Source: Acidipropionibacterium sp. (GTDB lineage: Bacteria; Actinomycetota; Actinomycetes; Propionibacteriales; Propionibacteriaceae). From it: DNA of 64,000 bases. The stretch spans positions 1 to 64,000 of the forward strand of contig JALCLH010000013.1 of NCBI GenBank assembly GCA_022647765.1, in the 5' to 3' direction. Shown here one piece after another: positions 1 through 10,467 of the stretch; within the stretch, counting starts at the first letter, position 1; every line of letters starts with the position of its first letter. A program made the position numbers and the translations under genes. The notes beneath the pieces are model-generated. The model was given only the letters and a program-made list of their open reading frames with translations, was not told the origin of the DNA and did not search any database.

Positions 1-86
1 GGACCAGGGCCTCGAAGCTGGTGCTGCCCGGCGAGGCCCTGTTGGCCCTGCCGAATGCCGAGGTGGTCGAGGGTCTGGCGGCCTGA
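1..86 (+). CDS. C-terminal fragment of an unknown protein
   Basis: The reading frame starting at base 3 is open from the window edge and ends at a TGA at 84-86. The visible tail ends in ALPNAEVVEGLAA. It is too short to assign a family. It is followed by a strong hairpin at 117-181, which fits the end of a transcript. The convergent gene on the other strand ends at 209. Confidence 0.45.
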   Translation, partial: TRASKLVLPGEALLALPNAEVVEGLAA

Positions 87-116
87 CGGGGTGGTTGCGA
101 CCCTCCTGATGGTCCC

Positions 117-181
117 GATCACTCCCGATACGCCGTGTTTCTGCACGGGGAGTGCGCTTTCACGGCGTGTCGGGAGCGATC
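117..181. terminator. Hairpin between convergent genes
   Basis: Arms of 21 nt at 117-137 and 161-181 pair with only two mismatches around a 23-nt loop. The hairpin sits between the gene ending at 86 (+) and the one ending at 209 (-). No long T run follows, so it is a structure-only, bidirectional terminator candidate. Confidence 0.5.
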
Positions 182-208
182 GGTCCTCCGTGGGCAGCTC
201 CTCGGGGG

Positions 209-1027
209 TCAGACCAGGGAGGCGGTGGCGGTGACCACCCCGTCGGGACGCCGGACCACCAGTTCCACGGCGTCCCCCTCGCCCACCGACATCACCGCGG
301 GCGCGGTGGCCGGGGCGGTGAGCCGGTAGGAGAAGGTGCGGCCGGTGGCCCCGGCCCCGCGCCGGGTGAACTCCTCGGCCAGCCACAGTGCCTGGAGAGG
401 TCCGTGGATTACCAGCCCCGGATGGCCGGCGCGGGCGCAGAAGTCGCGGTCCCAGTGGATCCGGTAGGGGTTCGCGGTCAGCGCCGAGAAGAGCACCAGC
501 ATCGGCTCGGTCACCGCGATCTGCCCCGGCTCTGGGGCCGATGGCAGTGATCCGGGCTCCGGCACATCGGGGGCATCGGTGGATTTGGACGCCGCGGTGA
601 AGACGTAGTCCTGCTCGTCGACGATCATGGTTCGCCCGTCCTGGCTCCATTCAGACGCCAGAGTGACGAATCGCAGCCGGCCGTGCCGGCCGTTCTTGAC
701 CGCGACCTTGGCGACACGGGTGCTGCGGATGGTCCGGACGCCGAGCCGCAGGGGCGCCTCGGTGCGCACCCGCCCTCCGGCGAACATCCTTGTCATGCCG
801 GGTTCGGGAGTAATCATTCCGCCGATCAGGTAGCCGTCCTGGTCCAGTTCGCGCGGATCCACCGGGTCCAGCAGCTGACACCAGTGCCAGCACGGCGGGA
901 CGGTGTCGCCGGAGGGAGCCCGGCCCAGGAAGGCGGCCAGCGTCTCCAGGTCCGCGCGGTCGATGACCCCGGACCGCCGGATCTCCTCATTCATCGTCTT
1001 CACCGCCGGCACTGCCTTCATAGACAC
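209..1027 (-). CDS. MaoC/HTD2-like hotdog acyl-CoA hydratase
   Basis: A 272-residue protein of the MaoC-like double-hotdog family that includes mesaconyl-C4-CoA hydratase and fungal HTD2-type dehydratases. The N-terminal half has PCWHWCQLLDPV and RMFAGGRVRTEAPLRLG. The C-terminal half has NPYRIHWDRDFCARAGHPGL followed by VIHGPLQALWLAEEF, where the D...H of the hydratase site is expected. It probably hydrates a 2-enoyl-CoA or a branched C5 acyl-CoA; the exact substrate cannot be read. A GTG start at 1027 and ATG starts at 1021 and 994 are all possible, since none has a clear Shine-Dalgarno. It ends 22 nt from upp, on the same strand. Confidence 0.75.
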   Translation of the reverse strand: MSMKAVPAVKTMNEEIRRSGVIDRADLETLAAFLGRAPSGDTVPPCWHWCQLLDPVDPRELDQDGYLIGGMITPEPGMTRMFAGGRVRTEAPLRLGVRTIRSTRVAKVAVKNGRHGRLRFVTLASEWSQDGRTMIVDEQDYVFTAASKSTDAPDVPEPGSLPSAPEPGQIAVTEPMLVLFSALTANPYRIHWDRDFCARAGHPGLVIHGPLQALWLAEEFTRRGAGATGRTFSYRLTAPATAPAVMSVGEGDAVELVVRRPDGVVTATASLV

Positions 1028-1049
1028 CGCATCACTATGAAGCCGGGTC

Positions 1050-1691
1050 TCACTCGGCCAGACCGTAGAGCCGGTCCCCGGCGTCTCCCAGGCCCGGCAC
1101 GATGAAGCCGTGCTCGTTGAGGTGGTCGTCGACCGCGGCGACCACCAGGTTGCACGGCACGTCCAGCTTGTGAACCAGGTCGCGGAAGTGCTCGATGCCC
1201 TGGGGAGCGGCCAGAATGCACAGGCAGGTGATGTGGGTGGCGCCCCGGCGGACCAGGAACTCGACCGCCCCGCCCAGCGAGCCGCCGGTGGCCAGCATCG
1301 GGTCGAGCACGAAGCACTGCCGCCCGGTGAGGTCGTGGGGGAGTCGCTCGGCGTAGGTGACCGGGATCAGGGTCTCCTCGTCGCGGGTCATCCCGACGAA
1401 CCCGACCTCGGCGCTGGGCATCAGCCGCATCATGCCCTCGAGCATGCCCAGTCCGGCGCGCAGGATCGGCACCACCAGCGGCTTGGGATGGGACAGCGCG
1501 ACCCCGGCGGCCTCGGCGATCGGCGTCTGGACCGTGGTGGGCTCGACGCGCACATTGCGGGTGGCCTCGTAGGCCAGCAGGGTGACGAGTTCGTCGACGA
1601 GATGGCGGAAGTTCGGGCTCGGGGTCTCGACCGACCTCAGCAGGGTGATCTTGTGCGAGACCAGCGGATGGTCCATGACGTGAAGTTCCAC
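1050..1691 (-). CDS. upp: Uracil phosphoribosyltransferase
   Basis: Converts uracil and PRPP to UMP in pyrimidine salvage, in the cytoplasm. The protein of 213 residues matches the usual length of about 210. Family signatures are [14 protein letters not shown] near the N-terminus, [13 protein letters not shown] in the middle, the PRPP-binding loop [12 protein letters not shown], and the C-terminal [16 protein letters not shown]. The GTG at 1691 ([10 protein letters not shown]) was chosen because a GGAGGGTGGAG purine run precedes it; the longer open frame upstream lacks conservation features. It is divergent from the deaminase-associated gene, and the 175-bp gap should hold both promoters. Confidence 0.95.
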   Translation of the reverse strand: MELHVMDHPLVSHKITLLRSVETPSPNFRHLVDELVTLLAYEATRNVRVEPTTVQTPIAEAAGVALSHPKPLVVPILRAGLGMLEGMMRLMPSAEVGFVGMTRDEETLIPVTYAERLPHDLTGRQCFVLDPMLATGGSLGGAVEFLVRRGATHITCLCILAAPQGIEHFRDLVHKLDVPCNLVVAAVDDHLNEHGFIVPGLGDAGDRLYGLAE

Positions 1692-1866
1692 GGACTCCAC
1701 CCTCCCACATCGCAGTGCACGTCGTGAGCGCCGGGCGGCGTCGAGCCTCGGCGTTACCGGATCGTCGGTGGGGAAGCTGACAGAATTCTCCGGTGTTTCT
1801 CCCGGTAGAAGTGTGATCCGGCCGGGTTCTCTGACACGATGGGTGGGTCGGCTTAAGGAGGACGCT

Positions 1867-3205
<1,339 letters not shown>

Positions 3206-3206
3206 G

Positions 3207-3277
3207 GGAAAACCGACGAAACGGGGCATGTTTCGCGCAGTTGCCGGCTTGGCGGGCCGCCATCTCGTCGATTTTCC
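3207..3277. repeat. Imperfect hairpin after tadA
   Basis: Arms of 13 nt at 3207-3219 and 3265-3277 pair with one mismatch across a 45-nt loop, directly after the tadA stop. It could be a weak terminator or mRNA-stabilising structure. The rest of the 126-bp gap to the flippase shows nothing else clear. Confidence 0.25.
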
Positions 3278-3331
3278 GCAGATGACCGCCGGCGCCCCGC
3301 CCCGGCTCGATCCTCCGAGGCGTCCTATACG

Positions 3332-4786
3332 GTGGGGCGGGTGAGCAGAGCGGCAGAGCAGAGCACCCCGGGGCCGGGCGAGAGCGACTCCCGGGTCGAC
3401 GAGGAGGCCCCGGAGGAGGAATCGGCGGCAGCGGAGCCGCCGAAGCACTTCGCCCGGATCCGCGGGTTCCTCACCCGCCACGAGTTTCTCTCCTCGGTGA
3501 TGAAGGTGATGAGCGGCACAGGCGTCGCCCAGATCATCGCGATGGTCGCCACCGTGTACGTCACTCACCGGGTCGCGCCGGCCGAGTGGGGCACCTACGC
3601 GGCGATCATGGCGGTGGCGCAGTTCGTCATCCCGGTCGCCGCACTGAGATACGACATGGCCATCGTGCTGCCCCACGACGACGGCGAGGCCAAGCGCGTC
3701 TTCAAGCTGGCGACCATCATCAATGCGGTGATGTCGGTGCTGGCGACGATCGTGATGATCCCGGTCGGCGGACTGCTCGCCAAGGCTCTGGAGGCGCCGC
3801 AGGCCCGCTGGTGGATGTTGGCGGTCGGGCCGATCATCTTCACCTTCGCCGAGTTGGCGATCGTCAACTACTGGGCCAATCGCCGCAAGCGGTTCGGCGT
3901 CATCGGCACCAATGCGGTGTGGAACCAGTCGGTCACCGCGGCCGGCCGGTTCGCCGCGGCCTTCGCCGGGCTCGGTGGGTTCGGCCAGCTGGCCGCCACA
4001 TTCGTCGGCGAGCTGGCCGCACTCAACAACTTCCGGCGTCGCCTGGGCGCCGACCTGCGCTCCATCCCGGAATCGGACACCCCGATGCGGCTGCTGCTGC
4101 GCAAGTACATCAAGATGCCGCTGCTCACCGCGCCGAATGCCATCGTCGACGCGCTGCGGTTGCAGGGCATCAACCTGTCCATCGGCCTGTACTTCTCCAG
4201 GGCGACCCTGGGCACCTTCAACATGGCCTGGTCGTTGATGCAGGTGCCGGCCTCGGTGATCAACTCGGCGATGTCCCAGGTCTTCTTCCAGAAGCTGTCG
4301 GTGACCGACGCCGGTCGGATGTACCGCAGCGTCAAGGCCTCGGTGGTGAGGTCCGCACTGATCGGCGTCGTGCCCTTCGCTCTGCTCTACTTCCTCATTC
4401 CGCCGGTTCTGCCGTGGCTGCTGGGCGCGAAGTACGCGCAGTCTGCGCCCATCGCGGTGGCCCTGGTGCCCTGGCTTTTCGTCAACTTCATCACCTCGCC
4501 GATCTCCAATATGTTCATCGTGACCCGCAACAACGGCATCGCGCTGGCCTTCGCGGTCGTCTACGCGGCAGCGCCGCTGAGCTATCTGGCGCTGTCTCAC
4601 CACGACATCGTCAAGACCGTCTACGTGATGTCGTTCATGATGGCCGGACTGCTGCTGATCTACATCGGGCTGGCGCTGCTGGTGGCGAGGCGGTTCGACC
4701 GCACGCATGGGGGGACGGATGGGACGGACGCCGGGGGAGACGCCGGCTCGAACGGCGGCGTGGAGGCCGCGACGCTGGGAGACTGA
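3332..4786 (+). CDS. Polysaccharide flippase-like membrane protein (MATE/Wzx)
   Basis: About 480 residues with a charged Glu-rich N-terminal tail of about 45 residues, followed by around 12 to 14 hydrophobic segments. Early sequence such as VMKVMSGTGVAQIIAMV and THRVAPAEWGTYAAIMAV is typical of oligosaccharide flippase/MurJ-MATE proteins that move undecaprenyl-linked glycans across the membrane. The C-terminal tail is Gly/Asp-rich and probably disordered. The start could be GTG at 3332 or GTG at 3341; a G-rich stretch overlaps both. It stands alone without glycosyltransferases, so the substrate cannot be inferred. Confidence 0.75.
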   Translation: MGRVSRAAEQSTPGPGESDSRVDEEAPEEESAAAEPPKHFARIRGFLTRHEFLSSVMKVMSGTGVAQIIAMVATVYVTHRVAPAEWGTYAAIMAVAQFVIPVAALRYDMAIVLPHDDGEAKRVFKLATIINAVMSVLATIVMIPVGGLLAKALEAPQARWWMLAVGPIIFTFAELAIVNYWANRRKRFGVIGTNAVWNQSVTAAGRFAAAFAGLGGFGQLAATFVGELAALNNFRRRLGADLRSIPESDTPMRLLLRKYIKMPLLTAPNAIVDALRLQGINLSIGLYFSRATLGTFNMAWSLMQVPASVINSAMSQVFFQKLSVTDAGRMYRSVKASVVRSALIGVVPFALLYFLIPPVLPWLLGAKYAQSAPIAVALVPWLFVNFITSPISNMFIVTRNNGIALAFAVVYAAAPLSYLALSHHDIVKTVYVMSFMMAGLLLIYIGLALLVARRFDRTHGGTDGTDAGGDAGSNGGVEAATLGD

Positions 4787-4880
4787 GCGCTGGATGCGTG
4801 TCCCGGTGGCGGCCCGCCGGGGTCGGCGAATTGCGTCCGCAGATTGTGCCGGATGGTGGTGGTCGGATATGTTGTCAGAC

Positions 4881-4968
4881 GGTGACGTGTCTGAGCGGCC
4901 GAAAGTGCCCGCCTCGAAAGCGGGTGTAGCGAGAGCTACCGAGGGTTCAAATCCCTCCGTCACCGCCA
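4881..4968 (+). tRNA. tRNA-Ser (CGA anticodon)
   Basis: A complete cloverleaf with acceptor GGTGACG pairing with CGTCACC, anticodon loop CTCGAAA (anticodon CGA), a long class II variable arm and T-loop GGTTCAAATCC. CCA is encoded at 4966-4968. The long variable arm and anticodon identify it as serine, reading UCG codons. A rho-independent terminator follows at once. Confidence 0.95.
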
Positions 4969-4977
4969 CGGTGGAAG

Positions 4978-5018
4978 CCCCGCTGACTAGGTGTAACAGC
5001 CCCAGTCAGCGGGGTTTT
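4978..5018 (+). terminator. Intrinsic terminator of tRNA-Ser
   Basis: CCCCGCTGACT at 4978-4988 pairs perfectly with AGTCAGCGGGG at 5004-5014, followed by TTTT at 5015-5018. It starts 10 nt after the tRNA 3' end, so it terminates the tRNA transcript and may also protect against read-through from the convergent ClC gene. Confidence 0.85.
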
Positions 5019-5051
5019 CTGATGTTCTGCGAGTGCACCCGACTAGGCGGT

Positions 5052-6452
5052 TTACCGACCTGATGGGGTCACATCTCCCTCGTAGCTCCCACGACTTTCG
5101 GAGCGCCGCGCCTTCGACTCCGCGGCATTCTGCTGGGCCGCCGCGGCGGAACGATCGGCCAGGGCGTCGTAGATCGGCCGGCTGTGAAGCCATCCGGCGA
5201 CCACCATCGCCACCGCGCAGGCCCCCAGCATCGGCGGCAGCTGGCCGCTCGCCCCGGTGAGCTCGGTGGCCAGCACGATGCCGGTGATCGGCGCGCGCAC
5301 CGTGGCGGTGAACAGCGCCGCCATGCCGATGAGGGCCAGCTCGGCGGGCTGCGGCGTCCACTGCGGCACGACGAGCTGGGCGACCAGGCCGACCAGCAGC
5401 CCCAGATGGCTGCCCACCACCAGCATCGGCGCGAACAGTCCCCCGGAGGTGGCCGCGCTGTAGGAGACGACGCCGAGGGCCATCCGGGCCACCAGAATGC
5501 CCGCGACCACCGCGATCGACCCCTCGGAGAGCAGAGCGCGCTGGGTCAGCGGGTCGCCGCCACCGACCAGATCCGGTGCGACGAAGGCGATCGCCCCGAC
5601 CAGAGCGCCGATCGCGCCGCCCCAGAACTCCGGTGGCAGCCGGCTGCCGTCCACCACCTTCAGGCCGCCCAGGACCATCTTGTTGTAGGCCACCCCGAGC
5701 AGGCCGGCGAGCAGCCCCACCAGCAGGATGATCGGGAGGTGCCTCACGGACGGCGAGCCCATCGGCACGGTGGTGAAGTCGGGCCCCGAGCTTCCGGTGA
5801 TCAGCGTCGCGGCCAGGAAACCGGATCCCGAGGCCAGCAGGGTGGCCACCGCCGTCCGGGGCTCGAACTTCTTGACCAGCTCCTCAAGGATGAAGACGCC
5901 GCCGGCGATCGGCGCGTTGAAGGCCGTCGTCAGGCCTGCGGCCGCCCCGGCGGCGACCAGCAGGCGCAGGTCGGCCCGATTGCGCCGGGTCAGCCGGCTC
6001 ACGATGATGCCGATATTGCCGCCCATCTGAACCGACGGGCCTTCGCGCCCCAGGGCCAGACCGGCGCCGATCGCCAGGGTCCCGCTCAGGAATTTCACAG
6101 GGAGGATCAGCGGGCTGCCCGGCGCGATCCGGCCATCGACCACCGCCTCGGTGCGCGGTATCCCGCTGCCCTCGGCGTGCGGCTCGATCCGCCGGACCAC
6201 CGCGGCGGCGACGACGGCCGCGGCTGAGCAGGCCGCCATCGTGAGCAGCAGCCCCGGGACGGAATGACCGTTGCCCCACCGGACCAGTGAGTTGCGGACG
6301 GAAGCCGCGACCTTGAGAACGAGGGTGAAGCTGCCCGTCACAAGGCCGGTGAGCGCGCCGACCAGAACCGCGGCCGCGGCGAAGCCGATGACGCCGCCCG
6401 GCGTCTCCTCGGCCGGCGCCGGCGGAGTATCTGATCGATGCGGATGGTTCAC
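5052..6452 (-). CDS. ClC-family chloride channel/transporter
   Basis: A 466-residue membrane protein with the ClC fingerprint: GSGIP (selectivity region), GREGPSVQMG with the gating glutamate kept, and the internal FILEELVKKF, whose Glu is in the place of the proton glutamate of exchanger-type ClCs. This suggests a chloride/proton antiporter rather than a pure channel. GGLFAPMLVVGSHLG supplies the third anion-binding segment. The start is GTG at 6452. No CBS domains follow the membrane part; the C-terminus ends in a short charged tail. Confidence 0.9.
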   Translation of the reverse strand: MNHPHRSDTPPAPAEETPGGVIGFAAAAVLVGALTGLVTGSFTLVLKVAASVRNSLVRWGNGHSVPGLLLTMAACSAAAVVAAAVVRRIEPHAEGSGIPRTEAVVDGRIAPGSPLILPVKFLSGTLAIGAGLALGREGPSVQMGGNIGIIVSRLTRRNRADLRLLVAAGAAAGLTTAFNAPIAGGVFILEELVKKFEPRTAVATLLASGSGFLAATLITGSSGPDFTTVPMGSPSVRHLPIILLVGLLAGLLGVAYNKMVLGGLKVVDGSRLPPEFWGGAIGALVGAIAFVAPDLVGGGDPLTQRALLSEGSIAVVAGILVARMALGVVSYSAATSGGLFAPMLVVGSHLGLLVGLVAQLVVPQWTPQPAELALIGMAALFTATVRAPITGIVLATELTGASGQLPPMLGACAVAMVVAGWLHSRPIYDALADRSAAAAQQNAAESKARRSESRGSYEGDVTPSGR

Positions 6453-6484
6453 GAGCGCAGGCTAGCGCTGGTGGCCCTCCGGGC

Positions 6485-6955
6485 TCAGGGGTGCCCGCCG
6501 TAGGTGCGGATCTTGTACTCGGTGGCCGCCAGGGCCAGGTTCAGTTCACGGACTCGGCGTCTGATCCGCTCGCGCTGCTCGATCATGATGGCGCGGCGCT
6601 CGCCGGTGGTGGCGTCCCCCTGCTCGACCAGGCCGATGTAGCGTCTCAGCTCCCGCATCGGCATTCCGGACAGCCGCATCCGGGCCAGGAAGACCAGCCG
6701 GCGCAGGTCGGCCGCGGAATATGCGCGGTATCCGGAGGCGTCGCGCCCCGGCCGGGTGAGCCCCTGCTGCTCGTAGTACCTGAGGGTGTGCGGGGTCAGT
6801 CCGACCAGATCGGCCGCCTCCGCGATGCCGATCGGGGCGGCGTCGTCCTCGATGGTGGAATCGTCGAGGAGCGCGTGCAGGGTGGCCACCGCCGAGTCCC
6901 CGGAGACGTCGGCGGCGTCGCTCAGCAGTTGTTCGATGAGGGCCTCGGTGGACAT
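6485..6955 (-). CDS. MerR-family transcriptional regulator
   Basis: 156 residues. The winged helix begins at about residue 41 (IGIAEAADLVGLTPHTLRYY), continues through GYRAYSAADLRRLVFLARM and ends in a coiled-coil dimerisation helix (QRERIRRRVRELNLALA). An unusual 40-residue acidic N-terminal extension precedes the DNA-binding domain. No cysteine cluster is seen, so it is of the drug/organic-effector type, not a metal sensor. It lies 38 nt after the SDR gene on the same strand and probably controls the MerR-type promoter at 7871-7901, making an autoregulated unit. Confidence 0.88.
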   Translation of the reverse strand: MSTEALIEQLLSDAADVSGDSAVATLHALLDDSTIEDDAAPIGIAEAADLVGLTPHTLRYYEQQGLTRPGRDASGYRAYSAADLRRLVFLARMRLSGMPMRELRRYIGLVEQGDATTGERRAIMIEQRERIRRRVRELNLALAATEYKIRTYGGHP

Positions 6956-6993
6956 GGTGGTGCTCAGAATATCGGGGCTCAGAAGGCCCGTGT

Positions 6994-7863
6994 TCAGAAG
7001 GCTCGGACGGACGCCGGGGTGTCCGGGAAGTCGGCGGACTCGCTGAGCTGCGACCAGCGTCGCACCTCGTCGAGGCCCTGTTGGTAGGCCGCGGTGAGGC
7101 TGCGGACCGCTTCGGCACCCAGAGGCAGCCGCAGTGGCGCATCCGGGGAGTCGAGGACGCGGCGGATCGCGGTCGCGGCCCGGTCCGGATCACCCTCCTG
7201 GACGCCGTCGGCGGCGGACATCTCGGTGCGGACCGTTCCGATCACCGCGTCGTAGTCCGGACTGCTGGACGCCGAGCGCAGGACGCCGTCCGCGTTGAAC
7301 CGGGTGCGGAACCGGCTCGGCTCCACGATCAGCACCCGGATGCCGAAGAGTGCGAGCTCGCCGGCCAGGGCCTCCGACCAGCCCTCAAGGGCGAACTTCC
7401 CCGCCGAGTAGGCGCCCACCCCGGGGAAGGATCTGCGGCCGCCCTGGCTGCTCATCTGCACGATGGTTCCCGACCCGGCCCGGCGCAGGTGGGGGAGCAC
7501 CGCGCGCACATAGGCTGCCGGTCCGAACAGATGCTGGGCGAGCATGTCGCGCAGCGCGGCGTCGTCGACCTCCTCGGCGGCGCCGACCTGGCCGACCCCG
7601 GCGTTGTTCACCAGGACGTCGATGCGTCCGAAGGTTCTGATCGCCGTCTCCACGACCTCGGCGGCGCCCTCGGTGCCGCGGACGTCGTGCTCGATCGCCA
7701 GCAGATGCTCGCCGAAGCGGCTCTCGAGATCTGCGAAGGGTTTCAGACGCCGGGCCGTGCCGACGACGTTCTCTCCCGCCTCCAGCGCGGTCTGGGCCAG
7801 AGCGCGCCCGAAACCGGAGCTCGCGCCGGTGATGATCCATGTCCTGGTGCCTGTGCTGTCCAT
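6994..7863 (-). CDS. SDR-family oxidoreductase
   Basis: A classical short-chain dehydrogenase/reductase of 289 residues. The Rossmann motif TGASSGFGRALA is near residue 13, LVNNAGVGQVG near 85, and the catalytic YSAGK near 150. It resembles the NADP(H)-dependent SDRs often controlled by a neighbouring MerR regulator. The ATG at 7863 is only about 7 bp from a -10 element, so the mRNA is probably leaderless. The substrate is unknown. Confidence 0.88.
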   Translation of the reverse strand: MDSTGTRTWIITGASSGFGRALAQTALEAGENVVGTARRLKPFADLESRFGEHLLAIEHDVRGTEGAAEVVETAIRTFGRIDVLVNNAGVGQVGAAEEVDDAALRDMLAQHLFGPAAYVRAVLPHLRRAGSGTIVQMSSQGGRRSFPGVGAYSAGKFALEGWSEALAGELALFGIRVLIVEPSRFRTRFNADGVLRSASSSPDYDAVIGTVRTEMSAADGVQEGDPDRAATAIRRVLDSPDAPLRLPLGAEAVRSLTAAYQQGLDEVRRWSQLSESADFPDTPASVRAF

Positions 7864-7870
7864 GGCGAGG

Positions 7871-7901
7871 ACGCTAAGCCTTCGAGCGCGCTCGAAGGCA
7901 A
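7871..7901 (-). promoter_or_regulatory. MerR-type promoter with embedded palindrome
   Basis: On the minus strand TTGCCT (-35, 7896-7901) and TAGCGT (-10, 7871-7876) are separated by exactly 19 bp, the stretched spacer typical of MerR-activated promoters. A perfect 22-bp palindrome (7878-7899) fills the spacer. The SDR start codon lies 7 bp past the -10. The neighbouring MerR protein is the obvious ligand. Confidence 0.7.
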
Positions 7902-7914
7902 GACCGGTGCGAAC

Positions 7915-7974
7915 GCGATAGTCCTTAACGCGATAGCCCTTGATGCGTTAGTCCTTGATGCGTTAGTCCTTGAT
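7915..7974. repeat. Four tandem 15-bp units
   Basis: Four head-to-tail copies of a 15-bp unit, GCGTTAGTCCTTGAT and close variants, lie between the SDR promoter and the acetyltransferase. The last two complete copies are identical; the first two differ by one to three bases. The role is unknown. Confidence 0.6.
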
Positions 7975-8045
7975 GCGCGAGGCCTGGAGGACCGGCCGGT
8001 GGCCGCGGCGCCTGATCCGATGCCGGATCGGATAGCGTCCTCAAG

Positions 8046-8582
8046 GTGAACTCTCAATCACCCTCCCGCTCCACTGCCGCTCGATCCGACGCCATCCAGT
8101 CCCTTGCCGACGGCGCGGTCCTGCGCCCGGCGCGCCCCGGCGATGAGCCCGGAATCCTGTCCTGCATCCAGGCTCTGGCGGTCTATGAGCGCGAACCGGA
8201 CGCCGTGGAGAACACCGCCGGGGCGCTGACCGAGACGCTCTTCGGCGATTCCCCGAACGTCTTCGCCCATGTCGTCGAGCGTGACGGGCGGATCGTCGGG
8301 ATCGCGGTCTGGTTCCTCACCTACTCCACGTGGACCGGCCACAATGGCATCTGGCTGGAGGATCTCTACGTATTCGACGAGTTCCGCGGCCGTGGCTATG
8401 GCAAGGCGCTGGTGTCCCGCCTGGCGACGGTCTGCCTGGAGCGCGGCTATCCGCGTCTGGAGTGGACGGTGCTGGACTGGAATGCTCCCTCGATCGCCTT
8501 CTACCGCTTGATCGGCGCCGAGCCGATGAGCGAGTGGACCACCCAGCGGGTCACCGGGAAGGCGCTGGCGGAGTTGGCTTGA
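8046..8582 (+). CDS. GNAT-family N-acetyltransferase
   Basis: 178 residues from a GTG at 8046. The GNAT core starts near residue 24 (GAVLRPARPGDEPGIL). The acetyl-CoA loop is LEDLYVFDEFRGRGYGKALV, with the Q/RxxGxG/A signature as RGRGYG. It resembles the diamine/spermidine acetyltransferase-like branch (NAPSIAFYRLIGAEP near the C-terminus). An N-terminal Ser/Arg-rich tail of about 20 residues is probably dispensable. Likely cytoplasmic; acceptor unknown. It stands alone. Confidence 0.85.
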   Translation: MNSQSPSRSTAARSDAIQSLADGAVLRPARPGDEPGILSCIQALAVYEREPDAVENTAGALTETLFGDSPNVFAHVVERDGRIVGIAVWFLTYSTWTGHNGIWLEDLYVFDEFRGRGYGKALVSRLATVCLERGYPRLEWTVLDWNAPSIAFYRLIGAEPMSEWTTQRVTGKALAELA

Positions 8583-8648
8583 GGGTCGAACCCGCACCTT
8601 GCTCACTTCGGCACCGGGAACTGGACGACCTGCCCGCCCCCACCATCG

Positions 8649-8710
8649 AATGCAGGGAAACTTGGCGAGTGCAGTGGTATTTCCCTGCCTTCACCAAGTT
8701 TCCCTGCATT
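8649..8710. repeat. Dispersed palindromic element, copy 1
   Basis: An inverted repeat with 17-bp perfect outer arms (AATGCAGGGAAACTTGG and its complement) and an imperfect centre. It shares its arms and the GGCGAGTGCAG core with a second copy at 21676-21737. It lies in the 298-bp gap between the acetyltransferase and the DUF222 gene; the rest of that gap shows no gene. Confidence 0.7.
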
Positions 8711-8880
8711 CGACAAGGACGACGGCGGTGCCCAGGGAAGTGGACACTGATATCTCGACATTCACCCGTCGGTGCGACGTTCTTCACATAACGCTCGCCC
8801 GTCACTTCATTCCTAGATTCTCAGGAAACTAGTCGTGTTCATCCCTTGCACCTCGAGCCTCAGTCACGTACCATTTATCC

Positions 8881-10451
8881 ATGGACACGGCATCGGCATT
8901 CTGGACGCGAGTCCAGGCTCTCGAGGAACACCTCGACAGCCTGGATTACAGCGTGTTGTCGACCATGTCCGATGCCGACAAGGTCACCGCCATGACCCGG
9001 ATACGCAGACTGGCCAACCGCATGAGCGCCGGTGCCGCGGTGATCACCGATGCGGTGGACAAGGCGAATGCGACCGACCACACCACCGGCACACCACTGT
9101 CGGATTTCCTGGCCATGAAGGAAGGACGCACCTCCAGCCGGGGACTCGGGGAAGTGAAGAAGGCGTCGAAGATCGCCCACCATCCGGGGGTGCGCGACGC
9201 CGCGCTGGCCGGTGACGTGTCCCCGGATCACGCAGCGGTCATCGGTGAGGAGATCCGCACACTCCCCCGGGGGCAGATGAGTGGCGAGCAGGTCGACCGT
9301 GCCGCCGGACTGTTCCTGGACCGGGCTGCGACCACGCCGCCCGAGCGCCTCTGCAAAGCCACGGCACAGATTCTTGAGACCGTGGCCCCGAGACTGCGCC
9401 GTCCCCGCACGACGAGGCTGGCCGGATTGCCGCGCAGCGTCGCCGGGCCATCAAGAACCGGCGACTGGCCTGGGGCTCTGATGGGGAGGGGTCGACCTGG
9501 TTCTCCGGACAACTGCCCGACCTGGAAGCCCACCAACTCATCGGCACCCTCCAGGCCTTCGGCGAGAAAGGCAGACGTGCCGAGCGCGACGAGGCCCAAG
9601 CGCTGAGAACCCAGCGCGACGAGGGGGCGATCAACGCCTCCGAGTACCTGGCCGCGCGCCTCGAGTTGGAGCATCGGGAGGCCCGGACCACCGGGCAGAG
9701 GATGGCCGACGCCCTGGTGGACATGGTGAATGGGATGGCCAGCCTCGACAAGATCCCCAGTGCGGGAGGTCAGACGCCCCGGCTCGTTGTCACCCTCAAC
9801 TACGACCAGCTTCACGATGCCCTCGAGGGAGGGATCGCCGCCGGTGTGGTCCATGGCGCCACCGGTGAGATTCCGGTGGATGCGGGGTCCCTGCGCAGGA
9901 TGTGCTGCGAGACGGGGATTCTGCCGGTGGTGCTGGGTGGTGAATCCCAGGTGCTCGATGAGGGCCAGGAACGCCGCCTGGTGACCGGCGCGATCCGGCG
10001 AGCCCTGGAATTGCGGGACGGTGGTTGCATCTTCCCGGGGTGCACGGTTCCGGCGGATTTGTGCCAGGCACATCACATCATTCCCTGGTGGGATGAAGGC
10101 CCGACTTCTCTGGAGAATCTTTGCCTCGTCTGCCGCCATCACCATGCTTTGGTGGAACCCGATCGATATCACTCGAGGGACCAGTGGAGGATCGTTGTGG
10201 ACCCCGGCACGAGAATACCTCGGATGCTGCCACCGGAACGGTTGAAGAACCACCTGCCACAATCTGCGGCCGACTCGGTCGCCGGCGGAACGGGGTCCGC
10301 GACCATGGGGGAGGAATCTGTCAGAATCGGGGCGCCAGGTTCCGGGGAGAGCTCCGCCCAAACGGCGAACCCAGACTCTGGGGAGAACTCCGCCGGCGCC
10401 GGCTCCCCAAGTTTCGGGGAGGACTCGGCCCAGCCTGCCCTGGTGGCCTGA
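8881..10451 (+). pseudogene. DUF222-HNH endonuclease-domain protein, frameshifted
   Basis: A typical actinobacterial DUF222 protein with a C-terminal HNH nuclease domain, about 523 residues. The N-terminal frame runs from ATG 8881 (MDTASAFWTRVQALEEHLDS) to about 9400. The second frame continues from about 9405 to 10451 and includes DGGCIFPGCTVPADLCQAHH, then HIIPWWDEGPTSLENLCLVC and RHHHALVE, the zinc-bound HNH core. One base change near 9400 joins the frames. These proteins are multi-copy in actinobacteria, possibly linked to mobile elements; the cellular role is not established. The C-terminal tail carries a short imperfect repeat rich in SGENS/FGED-like blocks. Confidence 0.8.
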
Positions 10452-10467
10452 CCCATCGACGAGTCAA

